The translations under genes were made by a program, and so were the position numbers. Shown here piece after piece: positions 34,498 through 43,116 of a stretch of DNA of 64,000 nt. Source of the DNA: Candidatus Acidianus copahuensis (GTDB lineage Archaea; Thermoproteota; Thermoprotei_A; Sulfolobales; Sulfolobaceae). The DNA lies in NCBI RefSeq assembly GCF_000632495.1, contig NZ_JFZT01000044.1, positions 114,508 through 178,507 on the forward strand. The letters run 5' to 3'. Each line of letters begins with the position of its first letter. Within the stretch, counting starts at the first letter, position 1. The notes under the pieces are model-generated. The model was given only the letters and a program-made list of their open reading frames with translations, ran no database searches and was not told where the DNA came from.

Positions 34498-35135
34498 AGG
34501 GATAACACCCTTGTAAAAACTAGATATGAAATGAATAAAAGGAATAGAGATGAAAAAAGTAAAATTTCACTTATTTGTAAAAAACTAATTTCAACAAATA
34601 GAGCGTTAAAGTGATTGAGTAGAACGAAAAATGAGAACGCAAAAAGAAGGAAAACCCCGAGAGATCTCAGGGGTTTTTTTAGCGTAATAGTAAAGAAAAA
34701 TGACGCTGTTGAAAGAAACAAATAAAGACCTATGTAAGGTGCTATCTGAAAGGAGAGTGAAAATCCTGATAAGTACAGTACGAAGTATAGAGATGCTAAG
34801 AAAAGCACTGCAGGAAACAATATGTCAACTAAGAACTCTTCAAAGAACACTCTTCTCCTAGATCCCATTTGAAATAGAGAGATAATTGTTAGATCAGCTA
34901 TGTCTTGGCCAAGACCAAAGATACTGTTTCTTAGAGTAAGGATTAAAACTATAAGAACATCTGTAAATATTACTATGTCAAAAATTGTAGAATAGTTTGA
35001 AGGATTTCGAGTTACTGGATTGAACAGTGACAGAGCTATTGGTACAGATACAGCGATATCAAATATTACCTCAGCATAAGTTATAATCCCCCATTTTCCG
35101 TACCTATTTTTTGCAATGAAGTTAATCAAGCTCAT
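34494..35135 (-). CDS. ABC transporter permease-like membrane protein
   Basis: 213 aa with six hydrophobic helices and little else, as expected for a small ABC-2 type permease. The loop after TM2 FGLGQDIADLTIISLFQMGS and following RRRVFFEEF probably contacts the ATPase. It is translated in overlap with the ATPase gene upstream (14 bases) and the small membrane protein downstream (4 bases), so the three are one operon. Substrate unknown; no binding protein. Confidence 0.7.
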   Translation of the reverse strand: MSLINFIAKNRYGKWGIITYAEVIFDIAVSVPIALSLFNPVTRNPSNYSTIFDIVIFTDVLIVLILTLRNSIFGLGQDIADLTIISLFQMGSRRRVFFEEFLVDILFPAVLFLASLYFVLYLSGFSLSFQIAPYIGLYLFLSTASFFFTITLKKPLRSLGVFLLFAFSFFVLLNHFNALFVEISFLQISEILLFSSLFLLFISYLVFTRVLSL

Positions 35136-35997
35136 ATCCTAGCACATCCTGTAGGCTTTTATCCAGGATACTGCTTCTGATGAAATACACCTTAACATCA
35201 TTATTCATAAGAATTCTTATAATCTCTCTGAGATCTCCTTTAACCTTAATTTGATTTCCCACTACTTCAGGAGAAAATTCTGAGAGTAGCTTTACAGATT
35301 TTTCTATATCCTTAACCATTATGTAGAAGTTTTCAGAGAATCCTATCCTAATAAAGTCGTTAACCATACCGCTGAATCTCAAGATCCCATTGTATAGGAC
35401 AAGAACATGAGTGGCAATGAGAGTGAGTTCAGAAGTGGAGTGAGAAGAGATAACGACTGTTGTACCTAACTTCCTATTTATCTTAGATATCATTTCATAA
35501 AATGAAAATCTAGAGGGAGGATCTAGGTTTGCAGTAGGCTCATCTGCTAGTATGATCTCTGGATTCTTAGATAAAGCAAAGACAAGTTGTACCTTTTGTC
35601 TAGTCCCAGCGGAGAGTTCCCCGACCTTCCTATCCTTAAAATTAAGGAGATTAAAATCTTCTAACCAATACATTATTTCTCTCTTATCTGTCTTAAAAAC
35701 GCTTATGGCGCTTTCCAAGAGTTCAGATACGGGTACTGAGCTAGGGATAAATGGTTTCTCTAAAATTAGCGAGACTTTTTTACTTAGCCTTGCGTTATTC
35801 CACGGATCTTCTCCTAGAACGAAAATTTTCCCTGAGCTTCTTTTGGTTATCCCTGCCATAATCTTTATTAATGTACTTTTACCTGCGCCATTAGGTCCTA
35901 TTAAGGCGGTAATTGTACCTTTCGTTATTTCGAAACTAATTGAGTGGAGAACCTCAAAGTCGTTATATTTCTTTGTGAGGTTAGTAGCGGTAATCAT
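35122..35997 (-). CDS. ABC transporter ATP-binding protein
   Basis: 291 aa, first gene of the operon. Walker A LIGPNGAGKSTLIKIMAG, signature variant LSAGTRQKVQL (Gly-Gly replaced by Ala-Gly), Walker B EIILADEPTANLDP and switch VVISSHSTSE. A C-terminal region of about 70 residues follows the core. The gene is divergent from a second ABC module starting at 36060, with 62 bases between the start codons. Confidence 0.9.
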   Translation of the reverse strand: MITATNLTKKYNDFEVLHSISFEITKGTITALIGPNGAGKSTLIKIMAGITKRSSGKIFVLGEDPWNNARLSKKVSLILEKPFIPSSVPVSELLESAISVFKTDKREIMYWLEDFNLLNFKDRKVGELSAGTRQKVQLVFALSKNPEIILADEPTANLDPPSRFSFYEMISKINRKLGTTVVISSHSTSELTLIATHVLVLYNGILRFSGMVNDFIRIGFSENFYIMVKDIEKSVKLLSEFSPEVVGNQIKVKGDLREIIRILMNNDVKVYFIRSSILDKSLQDVLGYELD

Positions 35998-36059
35998 TGT
36001 ACTTCACTTTGTCCTCAAAGTAATTAAGTTATGCAAGAGTTTTTATTTTTCTAATCGAA

Positions 36060-36911
36060 ATGGCTAACGTGTTAGAGGCTCTTGAAGTTACGAAGATAAT
36101 TAACAACGTTACAGTTATAAAGGGTATATCATTAAATGTAGGTAGAGGAGAAGTATTAGGCTTAGTAGGTCTTTCAGGTAGCGGTAAAACTGTCTTTTCT
36201 AAGGTATTGTCCTATGTATGGAAGCCCTCTTCAGGGAAAGTTTTAGCTGATGGAAAAGAGGATAAGTTTGCCGTTGGACTGGTCTGGCAAACTCCAATCT
36301 TTGATAAGTACAAAGTTATAGATTACGTAGAATTTTTTGGGATTAAAGGTAGTGAGGCAAAGGAATTGCTCTCTGATGTTAACTTAGAAGCCAAAAGAAG
36401 AGCGGATTCTCTTTCCTTTTTTGAGAGGAAAAGACTATCCTTAGCCATTGCCTTAGCAAAAGATCCTTCATATGTAGTCTTTGACGATATAAGTGGTGTA
36501 GGAGAGTCCGGTTTATCTTTCTTTAAGGAGTTTATACTAAAGCTTAGAAACAAGGGAAAAGGGGTTATCGTAACTTTCCACAACATTTCAGAGATAGATG
36601 ATATTGTAGATAGGATAGCCATAATTCATAGAGGAAAAATTGAAGGAGTGTATAAAATTTCTGAATTTAAGAATATTAGTTATCTCATCTTAGCCTTTGA
36701 TAAAGTAGATGAAAAACTTATGGAGAGGCTTAAGCAATTCGGCGTACGTTATCGTGACGGAAACGTTGTAGAATTATCCTATCCTGGAGATCCTTTAGAT
36801 ATTTCGAAAGCTATAGGATGTGAATACAAAATAATAGAGATAAAGCGAATAAATAAACTAAGTGATGAGATATTCTTTGACAAGGTGAAGAGGTTAAATG
36901 TTGAGAACTGA
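36060..36911 (+). CDS. ABC-type ATPase with degenerate signature
   Basis: 283 aa. Walker A GLVGLSGSGKTVFSK and Walker B PSYVVFDDISGVGESGL are present, but Walker B has Asp where the catalytic Glu usually stands. The signature, normally LSGGQ, reads LSFFERKRLSLAIALAKD. The switch His is in VTFHNISEIDD. This ATPase may hydrolyse weakly or work with another ATPase. It overlaps the downstream membrane gene by 14 bases, so the two should act together. Confidence 0.82.
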   Translation: MANVLEALEVTKIINNVTVIKGISLNVGRGEVLGLVGLSGSGKTVFSKVLSYVWKPSSGKVLADGKEDKFAVGLVWQTPIFDKYKVIDYVEFFGIKGSEAKELLSDVNLEAKRRADSLSFFERKRLSLAIALAKDPSYVVFDDISGVGESGLSFFKEFILKLRNKGKGVIVTFHNISEIDDIVDRIAIIHRGKIEGVYKISEFKNISYLILAFDKVDEKLMERLKQFGVRYRDGNVVELSYPGDPLDISKAIGCEYKIIEIKRINKLSDEIFFDKVKRLNVEN

Positions 36912-38493
36912 CTTAAAGTCCATATCCACTGTTTTCATTTTGTCTTTAGTTATAATTTCATCTATTATAATAATAAATTTTTACACTCATCAATACAGTC
37001 CCTTATTGAGCGTTATAGGATTAGTTAAGGTTTCTGGACATAAGTTACAAATTTATGGTTTAATTCTTGAACCCAACGGGGAAGGATTTGCAGGGGCTAA
37101 GATAAATGTGAGTGTACAATATCCTGAACGTCCTTTTAGTATGATCACTGGTCAAAGTGGCGGAGTATTTTTCCGCAATATTATAACGTCAACAATGAGC
37201 AGATCTAACGGTTCTTTTTATATATCTATTGATCTTAACTCAAGTATACGAAATAATCCCGTTGCAGTCAAGTTACATATAAACGCTAAAGGGGAAAAGT
37301 TTTCCTTTCTAGCTCCTCCGCTAAGCTGTAATGTTATCAGTAATATTTCCAGTCACTCTTTTTCATCTGCTTTTAATTCCACCTTCGAAGGAGATTCTAA
37401 TATTTCTACATCTTACTATGTCCCCTTTTCCTATTCCTATATCTCTAGCTATAATTACAATATTATTACTTATTTACAGACAAAGGCTAATAGTTCGTTA
37501 ATACCTATACTCCATGAATATACATCAAAAAACTCGTCATTAACCGAGACTCTTTGGCCTTATGATACAATTCAGATTTCTTTACTTATTGTAGGACATA
37601 GAGTGTTGATTTCGTCCCCATATTTTATTCTGGAAAAGGTGGTATTTATTAATAATAATAAAAATCAAAGCATAATACCTAGATCCTTTATTACATCGAC
37701 AGTTCTAAACTTTATTCCTAAAGACATCAAGATCTACTATTATCCATTTAAATTCGGTGTGCTTCCAAACCCTATTTCCTTTCCAGTTTCTCCAATTATT
37801 TATGGGAAAAATTTTATTAAATTAAGTTCTCAAATCGTAATACTTAATCTAACGGAAATTACAGAGCCAATCAGTTACTTTCCATACGGCTATCAACTTA
37901 TTACACACTTAAATATTACTCCGAGTAGCTCCACGAACTATCCTAGAGTAGTATCAAATCTTAGTCCACATAAAAGTCCTGCTGAGGAATTCATTACTAA
38001 GCACGATGAAATTTTTCCCTTCTTATTACTTCTACTAATTATTCCTCTAATTCTTATTTATATTGTTATAGAAAGATTTAGTTCTCCTCTAAAGAAGGGA
38101 ACAATAGAGATAATTAAGAAATCGTTTTTGAAGTTTTACATTCAAAAAATTATTCTGTTTTACCTTATAGCTATTGCTCTTTCTGTTATTCCAATATTTA
38201 TACTTCAACTTCTTTTAGATACTTATGAGTTAAATTACAGCATTTTTCCAAATTTTATACCATTTCTGGAGGAAATCTTAGTCTTTGTTTCTTTAGTTAT
38301 AGGTTATTCATCATTTTTCTCTACGAAAGGATCTATATACTTAAGTATATCTACTTATGGTGAGATAATATTTCAGATTATCACTAATTCCTATTATCTA
38401 GTTGGTTGGTATGCACTTATCATCTCAAGCGCTATAATTATAGCTGGATACATAAAGATAGTTAAGGACGAATTAAACAAATCGGTTTTTTAG
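36898..38493 (+). CDS. Large membrane protein with extracytoplasmic domain, ABC partner
   Basis: 531 aa. An N-terminal helix (STVFILSLVIISSIIIINFY) is followed by about 340 extracytoplasmic residues. The first part, VKVSGHKLQIYGLILEPNGE to GAKINVSV, looks like a carboxypeptidase-regulatory or Ig-like beta domain. The rest is Ser/Asn/Tyr-rich with many N-x-S/T sites. About five helices at the C-terminus (from FLLLLLIIPLILIYIVIERF) form a membrane domain. This resembles a fused substrate-recognition and permease subunit for the overlapping ATPase. Family not recognised. Confidence 0.65.
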   Translation: MLRTDLKSISTVFILSLVIISSIIIINFYTHQYSPLLSVIGLVKVSGHKLQIYGLILEPNGEGFAGAKINVSVQYPERPFSMITGQSGGVFFRNIITSTMSRSNGSFYISIDLNSSIRNNPVAVKLHINAKGEKFSFLAPPLSCNVISNISSHSFSSAFNSTFEGDSNISTSYYVPFSYSYISSYNYNIITYLQTKANSSLIPILHEYTSKNSSLTETLWPYDTIQISLLIVGHRVLISSPYFILEKVVFINNNKNQSIIPRSFITSTVLNFIPKDIKIYYYPFKFGVLPNPISFPVSPIIYGKNFIKLSSQIVILNLTEITEPISYFPYGYQLITHLNITPSSSTNYPRVVSNLSPHKSPAEEFITKHDEIFPFLLLLLIIPLILIYIVIERFSSPLKKGTIEIIKKSFLKFYIQKIILFYLIAIALSVIPIFILQLLLDTYELNYSIFPNFIPFLEEILVFVSLVIGYSSFFSTKGSIYLSISTYGEIIFQIITNSYYLVGWYALIISSAIIIAGYIKIVKDELNKSVF

Positions 38494-38572
38494 GAGGACG
38501 GGTTATGAATCTCTCCTCCTATAGAGATAAATTGGTCTAAATCAACTAACTGTATAAGGAAAGATACGTAAT

Positions 38573-38780
38573 AACTGTTTGTCCCTAGAGGATACCTTTA
38601 GGTTGTTAAGTGCATTTCAAGGTATTCTCTATGGACTTACTCCTCACCCACACCTTCATCAATAGCACAGCTACCTCCAGTGTGAGATCACAAGGCATCG
38701 GACTCAACGGCACGGATCCCTCTAGACATCGCCCCATACCTTTGTGCAGTGCACGGCATCAGTATGGAGTTCATCACAAA
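38573..38780 (-). repeat. R2 repeat, right-hand part, inverted
   Basis: Minus-strand reading matches the last 210 bp of the 25941 copy very closely. The terminal hairpin is TAGAGAATACCTT ... AAGGTATCCTCTAGGGAC. The first 60 bp of R2 are missing, and a mini-palindromic element sits at that border. The remaining DNA of 38494-39053 has the promoter of the sugar operon (TTTTTTATATAG near 39013) and no gene. Confidence 0.75.
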
Positions 38781-38782
38781 AA

Positions 38783-38825
38783 TTTACAACTGAAAGCCTC
38801 GCTCTTTAGAGCGGGGAGGAGGTCA
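38783..38825 (+). repeat. Mini-palindromic element, 43 bp, at an R2 border
   Basis: TTTACAACTGAAAGCCTCGC, then TCTTTAGAGCGGGGAGGAGG and TCA. It is close to the left-end motif of the intact tnpB element (one change in the hairpin) fused to its right end GGAGGAGGTCA. Confidence 0.75.
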
Positions 38826-39053
38826 GTCCTGTTCTCTGCTCTCAATTTTCCAGATTTTTATACTATATCATCTATAATAATTAAAAGAACTTTTCAGTAT
38901 GATGTATAGAATATAATCATGATATATCTAGAGCTTTAATGTATAATTATATTTTATTCCATAATATTTAATTTCGAATGAACACGTCTAAACTATACTA
39001 CACCAAATTAATTTTTTATATAGCTTAAGTATAAGATAATACGGGTATTCAAA

Positions 39054-40390
39054 ATGGGTAAAAAGAATACTAAAGCTATAGGCAAGGGAATAGCTATAGT
39101 ATCAATAATTGTCATAGCTGCAATTGTGGCAGGTCTTGGATACTATTTCGTTACATATCATCCTACGAAGAAGATAACCATAAATTATTATGACGATCTG
39201 GCCCCAAGCGAGGCAAAAGCATTTGATGACGTAATAATACCTCAATTTGAAAAGGAATATCCCAATATCTCCGTTCACTTAACAGTGGAGTCAGCTGGAA
39301 CTATGGTTTCAACTATAGAATCCCTAGAAAAGGGAAATGATGTAGGTTCAACGGTAATAGCGGAGGACAACATGATTATAGGCGAACTATTATACGCAGG
39401 AGATCTGATGAATTTATCTTCCTATTATTCCTCTATTGCCCCGTCAAGTATGATTCCTTCCATGATTCACTTAATGAATTATGAGGAAAGTGTGTATCAC
39501 GGAATATACTTCATACCATTTAGAGGTAACATACCCTTAGTCTGGTACAATAAGACAACCTTCTCTCAATTAGGAATAACTCCACCTCAGAATTGGTCGC
39601 AACTACTACAAGATGCGAAGATAATTTATCAGAAGACAGGAGTTAAGCCAGTAATGTTCCAAGGTCATGGAGGAGCGAGTACTTCTACGGAGCTATATCA
39701 ATGGATGGTCAAGCTGGAGGAAATCCCTTTGTTTTTAATGATAGTGGAGATATCGAAGCCTTTGCATATTTGGATAACTTATCAACATATATGAACCCTA
39801 ACTATGTACATGGATATTGGGGAAGCTATAAGGGACTAGCTAGCGGTGAATATTATATACTAGACTATCAATGGCCTTATATCTATTCTACGATGAAGAG
39901 TGAAGGATTGAACGTTACTAATATTGGCTTCTATCCAGGACCTGCTGGTCCAGTTAATAGCGATCATCTCGTAGGTGGAGACGTATTAGCTATACCAAAA
40001 GGAGCTACTCATATACACGCCTTACTCACATTCGTAAGATATTTGTTATCCTATCAAGTACAAAGGGATATAATAACAATCTTAGGAGAACCTGCAGTTA
40101 ACAGCAAAGCTTATCAAAACTTGCCTTCTAATATTTCAGCCCTGTTTAAAGCAGAGGAACAAGCTTTCAGTTCAGCATTCTTTAGAGAACCAGTGCCTTG
40201 GATAAGCGAGTGGAATACTATAGCGGACCACGTATTTGTCCAGATCGTCGAAGATCATGCACCAATGTCTGAAATACCCAGCATATTGAGTAGTGCCAAT
40301 CAAGAGATGTATAATTACTTAGCGACAAACTACAACGCTACAGTTGCTCATGAATATGAGCAAGGGATGTTCAAGCCACTATATGGGTGA
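39054..40390 (+). pseudogene. Sugar ABC transporter binding protein (family 1) with frameshift
   Basis: Extracellular binding protein of a CUT1-type importer. An N-terminal helix (GIAIVSIIVIAAIVAGLGYY) anchors it. The family-1 fold is shown by INYYDDLAPSEAKAFDDVII and IPFRGNIPLVWYNKTTFSQL before the break and by AGGNPFVFNDSGDIEAFAYL and VGGDVLAIPKGATHIHALLT after it. The frame is lost near 39705: TYR-GLN-TRP-MET then needs one more base to reach GLN-ALA-GLY-GLY-ASN. Both halves are otherwise clean, so the event is recent or a sequence error. Total about 445 residues if repaired. The rest of the operon is intact. Confidence 0.85.
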
Positions 40391-41219
40391 ACTATTTTTG
40401 AATCAAAATCTAAAATATTTTCTTTTTGTAATTCCAGCTATCGCTTATATTGGTGTTTTTGCCTTTTTCCCCTCTGGAGAAGCAGTTTATTACAGTTTCC
40501 TAAACTCTCAAGGGCAGTTTACTCTATCAAATTATAAAGAACTATTTTATTTCAATATTGGAGGGACAATAATAAACACCATAATCGTAGTTAGCCTCGC
40601 CCTATTTTTGGAATTATTATTAGGCTTAGGAATAGCTGCTGTGCTAACCTGGGAGTTTAGAGGGAAGAAGGCTTTCTCAACTTTAGTTATAGTTCCTATG
40701 GGTGTAGCGACAGTAGTTGCTGCGATCGCTTTCTCCTTTATATTTCAGACTTCGGGCGGTTACGCTAATAGTTTCCTTAAATTGATTGATCTTCCAACCT
40801 TCAATTGGTACGCGAATAAATATATTTCTCTCCTAACAGTAGCAATTTCAGATAGCTGGAAAAATACTCCAATAGTAGCGTTAATACTTCTTTCAGGCAT
40901 GTTATCAATTCCAAGGGATTTATATAACGCTGCCGCGTTAGATGGAGCAGGTCCGATTAGGAGATTTTTCTATATAACGTTACCAAATCTCAAGAAGTTC
41001 ATAGCTATAGCCCTTATCATAAGGGGGGTAAGCGAATTTAACATATTTGCCCTACCCCTTATACTCATAGGTTATCATCCTTCTATTCTAACGACTTTAG
41101 CTTACGATCTATATTCGACTTCAACAATTTATCTATCCTCTGCGGCTGCTGTCATTCTATTAGCTTTTATCTCAGTATTTATAGCAATCAATATAAAACT
41201 GGGAGGTGGTAATAAGTGA
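40383..41219 (+). CDS. Sugar ABC transporter permease 1 (MalF/UgpA type)
   Basis: 278 aa from the ATG at 40383, which overlaps the binding-protein stop by 8 bases. Starts MGELFLNQNLKYFLF. Six helices and the EAA loop LYNAAALDGAGPIRRFFYIT that docks on the ATPase. An upstream in-frame ATG (40344) exists but lies within the binding-protein gene. Short N-terminal region, without the large MalF P2 domain. Part of a four-gene operon resembling the glucose (GlcSTUV) and other CUT1 systems of Sulfolobales. Confidence 0.9.
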   Translation: MGELFLNQNLKYFLFVIPAIAYIGVFAFFPSGEAVYYSFLNSQGQFTLSNYKELFYFNIGGTIINTIIVVSLALFLELLLGLGIAAVLTWEFRGKKAFSTLVIVPMGVATVVAAIAFSFIFQTSGGYANSFLKLIDLPTFNWYANKYISLLTVAISDSWKNTPIVALILLSGMLSIPRDLYNAAALDGAGPIRRFFYITLPNLKKFIAIALIIRGVSEFNIFALPLILIGYHPSILTTLAYDLYSTSTIYLSSAAAVILLAFISVFIAINIKLGGGNK

Positions 41220-42019
41220 ATAAAATAAAGTACATTATACCTATAATCTTAGCTCTCTATTTTGTTTTCCCTCTATACATCATAGTACTCATAGCCTTCA
41301 GTCCAGCTAAGTACACAATAGAAACCTTATATCAGCCTTTAATTTTCAAGGGATTTACTTTGAATAATCTGATATTTGCGTTTACCCAGTACGATTTTAT
41401 AGGTCCATTCTTTAAGAGTCTAGCTGTTGCCACGTTAGTAGGAGTTCTAGCTGTAATAATAGGTATACCTGCCGGTTATGGTTTGAGTAGGCTTCCAGAT
41501 AGAGTAGCTTATCCCGCCCTAGTCCTCTTATTGATAACAAATATGGTCCCCGGTTTAATTGTTGCGATTCCTATAAGCGCTGAATTCATCAGATTAGGTC
41601 TCTTTGACAGTATCCCCGGACTTGCCTTTGTTCAAGAGCTAATCACATTACCTTTAGCAACGTTTATACTTAGGGGAACCTTCTCAGCTGTACCTAGAGA
41701 GGTAGAGTACCAAGCTAAAATTGATGGCGCATCCTCATTGAAATACTTCATGGATATCTTAATTCCAGTAGCGTCGGCCGGAATTGCTGCAGCATTCCTA
41801 ATATCTTGGATGTTTTCTTGGGACGAATTTACCTACGCCATTATACTGTCTCCAATACATCCTACCCTTCCTATAGAAATTTATGTTAATATTACTAGGG
41901 GAAACTTATTAGCTGCTGTTGCTTTTGCCCTGGTGTTCACTTTGCCTGTAATAGTTTTAACTTTATTTCTACAAAAATATTTAAGAGGAGAATATTTAAC
42001 AGGAGGCGTTAAGGCATGA
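41216..42019 (+). CDS. Sugar ABC transporter permease 2 (MalG/UgpE type)
   Basis: 267 aa, six helices. Start GTG 41216 overlaps the first permease by 4 bases. Family marks are the VLIAFSPAKY stretch after TM1, the EAA loop EVEYQAKIDGASSLKYFMDI, and the end VLTLFLQKYLRGEYLTGGVK, which is close to the usual C-terminal tail of MalG-type permeases. Pairs with the first permease; substrate is a sugar that cannot be named here. Confidence 0.92.
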   Translation: MNKIKYIIPIILALYFVFPLYIIVLIAFSPAKYTIETLYQPLIFKGFTLNNLIFAFTQYDFIGPFFKSLAVATLVGVLAVIIGIPAGYGLSRLPDRVAYPALVLLLITNMVPGLIVAIPISAEFIRLGLFDSIPGLAFVQELITLPLATFILRGTFSAVPREVEYQAKIDGASSLKYFMDILIPVASAGIAAAFLISWMFSWDEFTYAIILSPIHPTLPIEIYVNITRGNLLAAVAFALVFTLPVIVLTLFLQKYLRGEYLTGGVKA

Positions 42020-42984
42020 TTCAACTTGATGATATCACAAAAAGATATGGAAGTAAGGTGATACTTAACGGAGTAACAGAGAAAATAGAAACTGGAGAGT
42101 TCTTTGTGATCTTAGGACCTAGTGGGGCCGGGAAGAGTACATTATTAAAGGTATTTGCAGGTATAGAAAAGTTAGATAAGGGAAAAATCATTGTTGATGG
42201 GAAAGATATAACCAACCTTCCTCCAGAGAAAAGAAACGTTGCAATGGTGTTTCAGAATTACGCTCTATACCCCAATATGTCCGTTTATGATAATATCGCT
42301 TTCCCGCTGAAGGTAAGACGTTTAAGCAAAAACAAAATAGATGAAAAAGTAAGAAATGTAGCAAAACTTCTAGGCATATCGGATATACTTAACATGAATG
42401 TAACGAAAATAAGTGGTGGTCAACAGCAAAGGGTTGCAATAGCTAGAGCCATTGTTAGAGAACCTTCCTTTTACCTATTAGATGAGCCTCTATCAAATCT
42501 TGATGCAAGAGTAAGGTTCGTAGCTAGGGGGGAGCTTAAGAGAATACAAAAGGAACTAAATGGAACTTTCATATACGTCACCCACGATCAAAAGGAAGCG
42601 ATGAGTTTAGCTGATAGAGTTGCAGTTTTGCATAATGGTAACTTTGAACAAGTTGGTAAGCCAATGGATCTTTACGAGTTCCCTAAAACAAGGTGGATTG
42701 GAGAGTTCATAGGTGATTTTCCAATGAACTTTCTCCCAGGTAAAGAATTAGGTCTAGAGGAAGGCATAGAGATAGGCTTTAGACCAGAATGGATAAAGGA
42801 AGGCGGAGAACTTAAGGGTACTGTTGAGTCCGTTGAAGTATTAGGAGAAAATGTATACGCTTTTTGCACCGTTAAAGATTACAGGATCACAATCCTAGTA
42901 AGGAAGACCGTTGATGTTGGAGACGAAATTACTTTTGGGGTTACTAAGTTCAGAAAATTTAGGGACGGTAAGCTATTGGAGTAA
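42016..42984 (+). CDS. Sugar ABC transporter ATPase (MalK/UgpC type)
   Basis: 322 aa. Walker A LGPSGAGKSTLLK, Q-loop MVFQNYALYPNMSVYDNIAF, signature ISGGQQQRVAIARAI, Walker B FYLLDEPLSNLDAR, switch YVTHDQKEAMSLADR. The C-terminal regulatory TOBE-like domain (from about residue 230) is short but present with IEIGFRPEWIKEGGELKG. Overlaps permease 2 by 4 bases. It is intact, so it could serve other importers even if the binding protein is broken. Confidence 0.93.
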   Translation: MIQLDDITKRYGSKVILNGVTEKIETGEFFVILGPSGAGKSTLLKVFAGIEKLDKGKIIVDGKDITNLPPEKRNVAMVFQNYALYPNMSVYDNIAFPLKVRRLSKNKIDEKVRNVAKLLGISDILNMNVTKISGGQQQRVAIARAIVREPSFYLLDEPLSNLDARVRFVARGELKRIQKELNGTFIYVTHDQKEAMSLADRVAVLHNGNFEQVGKPMDLYEFPKTRWIGEFIGDFPMNFLPGKELGLEEGIEIGFRPEWIKEGGELKGTVESVEVLGENVYAFCTVKDYRITILVRKTVDVGDEITFGVTKFRKFRDGKLLE

Positions 42985-43087
42985 ATCCTGCAAATATCTC
43001 TAATTTTTTTTTTCTTTACGCTTTTCTATCTAAGCTATCTAGTTCAAGTTTAAAATTGAGTAAGAATATCAAATCATTAGTAACGAA

Positions 43088-43097
43088 CTTTAAATAC
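43088..43097 (+). promoter_or_regulatory. TATA box of the ETF operon
   Basis: CTTTAAATAC centred about 25 bases before the ATG at 43117, predicting a leaderless transcript for the etf-fixC-fixX operon. The choice of 43117 over ATG 43126 rests on this. Confidence 0.5.
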
Positions 43098-43116
43098 AAA
43101 GAAAACATAATCTATA

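Noticed and set aside
38610..38909. Frame of 99 residues on the plus strand
   Set aside because: It lies inside the inverted R2 copy and the mini-palindrome and is not conserved in other R2 copies.
39701..40390. Independent second gene after the binding-protein fragment, or programmed frameshift
   Set aside because: It is the continuation of the same family-1 domain after a one-base shift; no slippery motif is present, so mutation or error is simpler.
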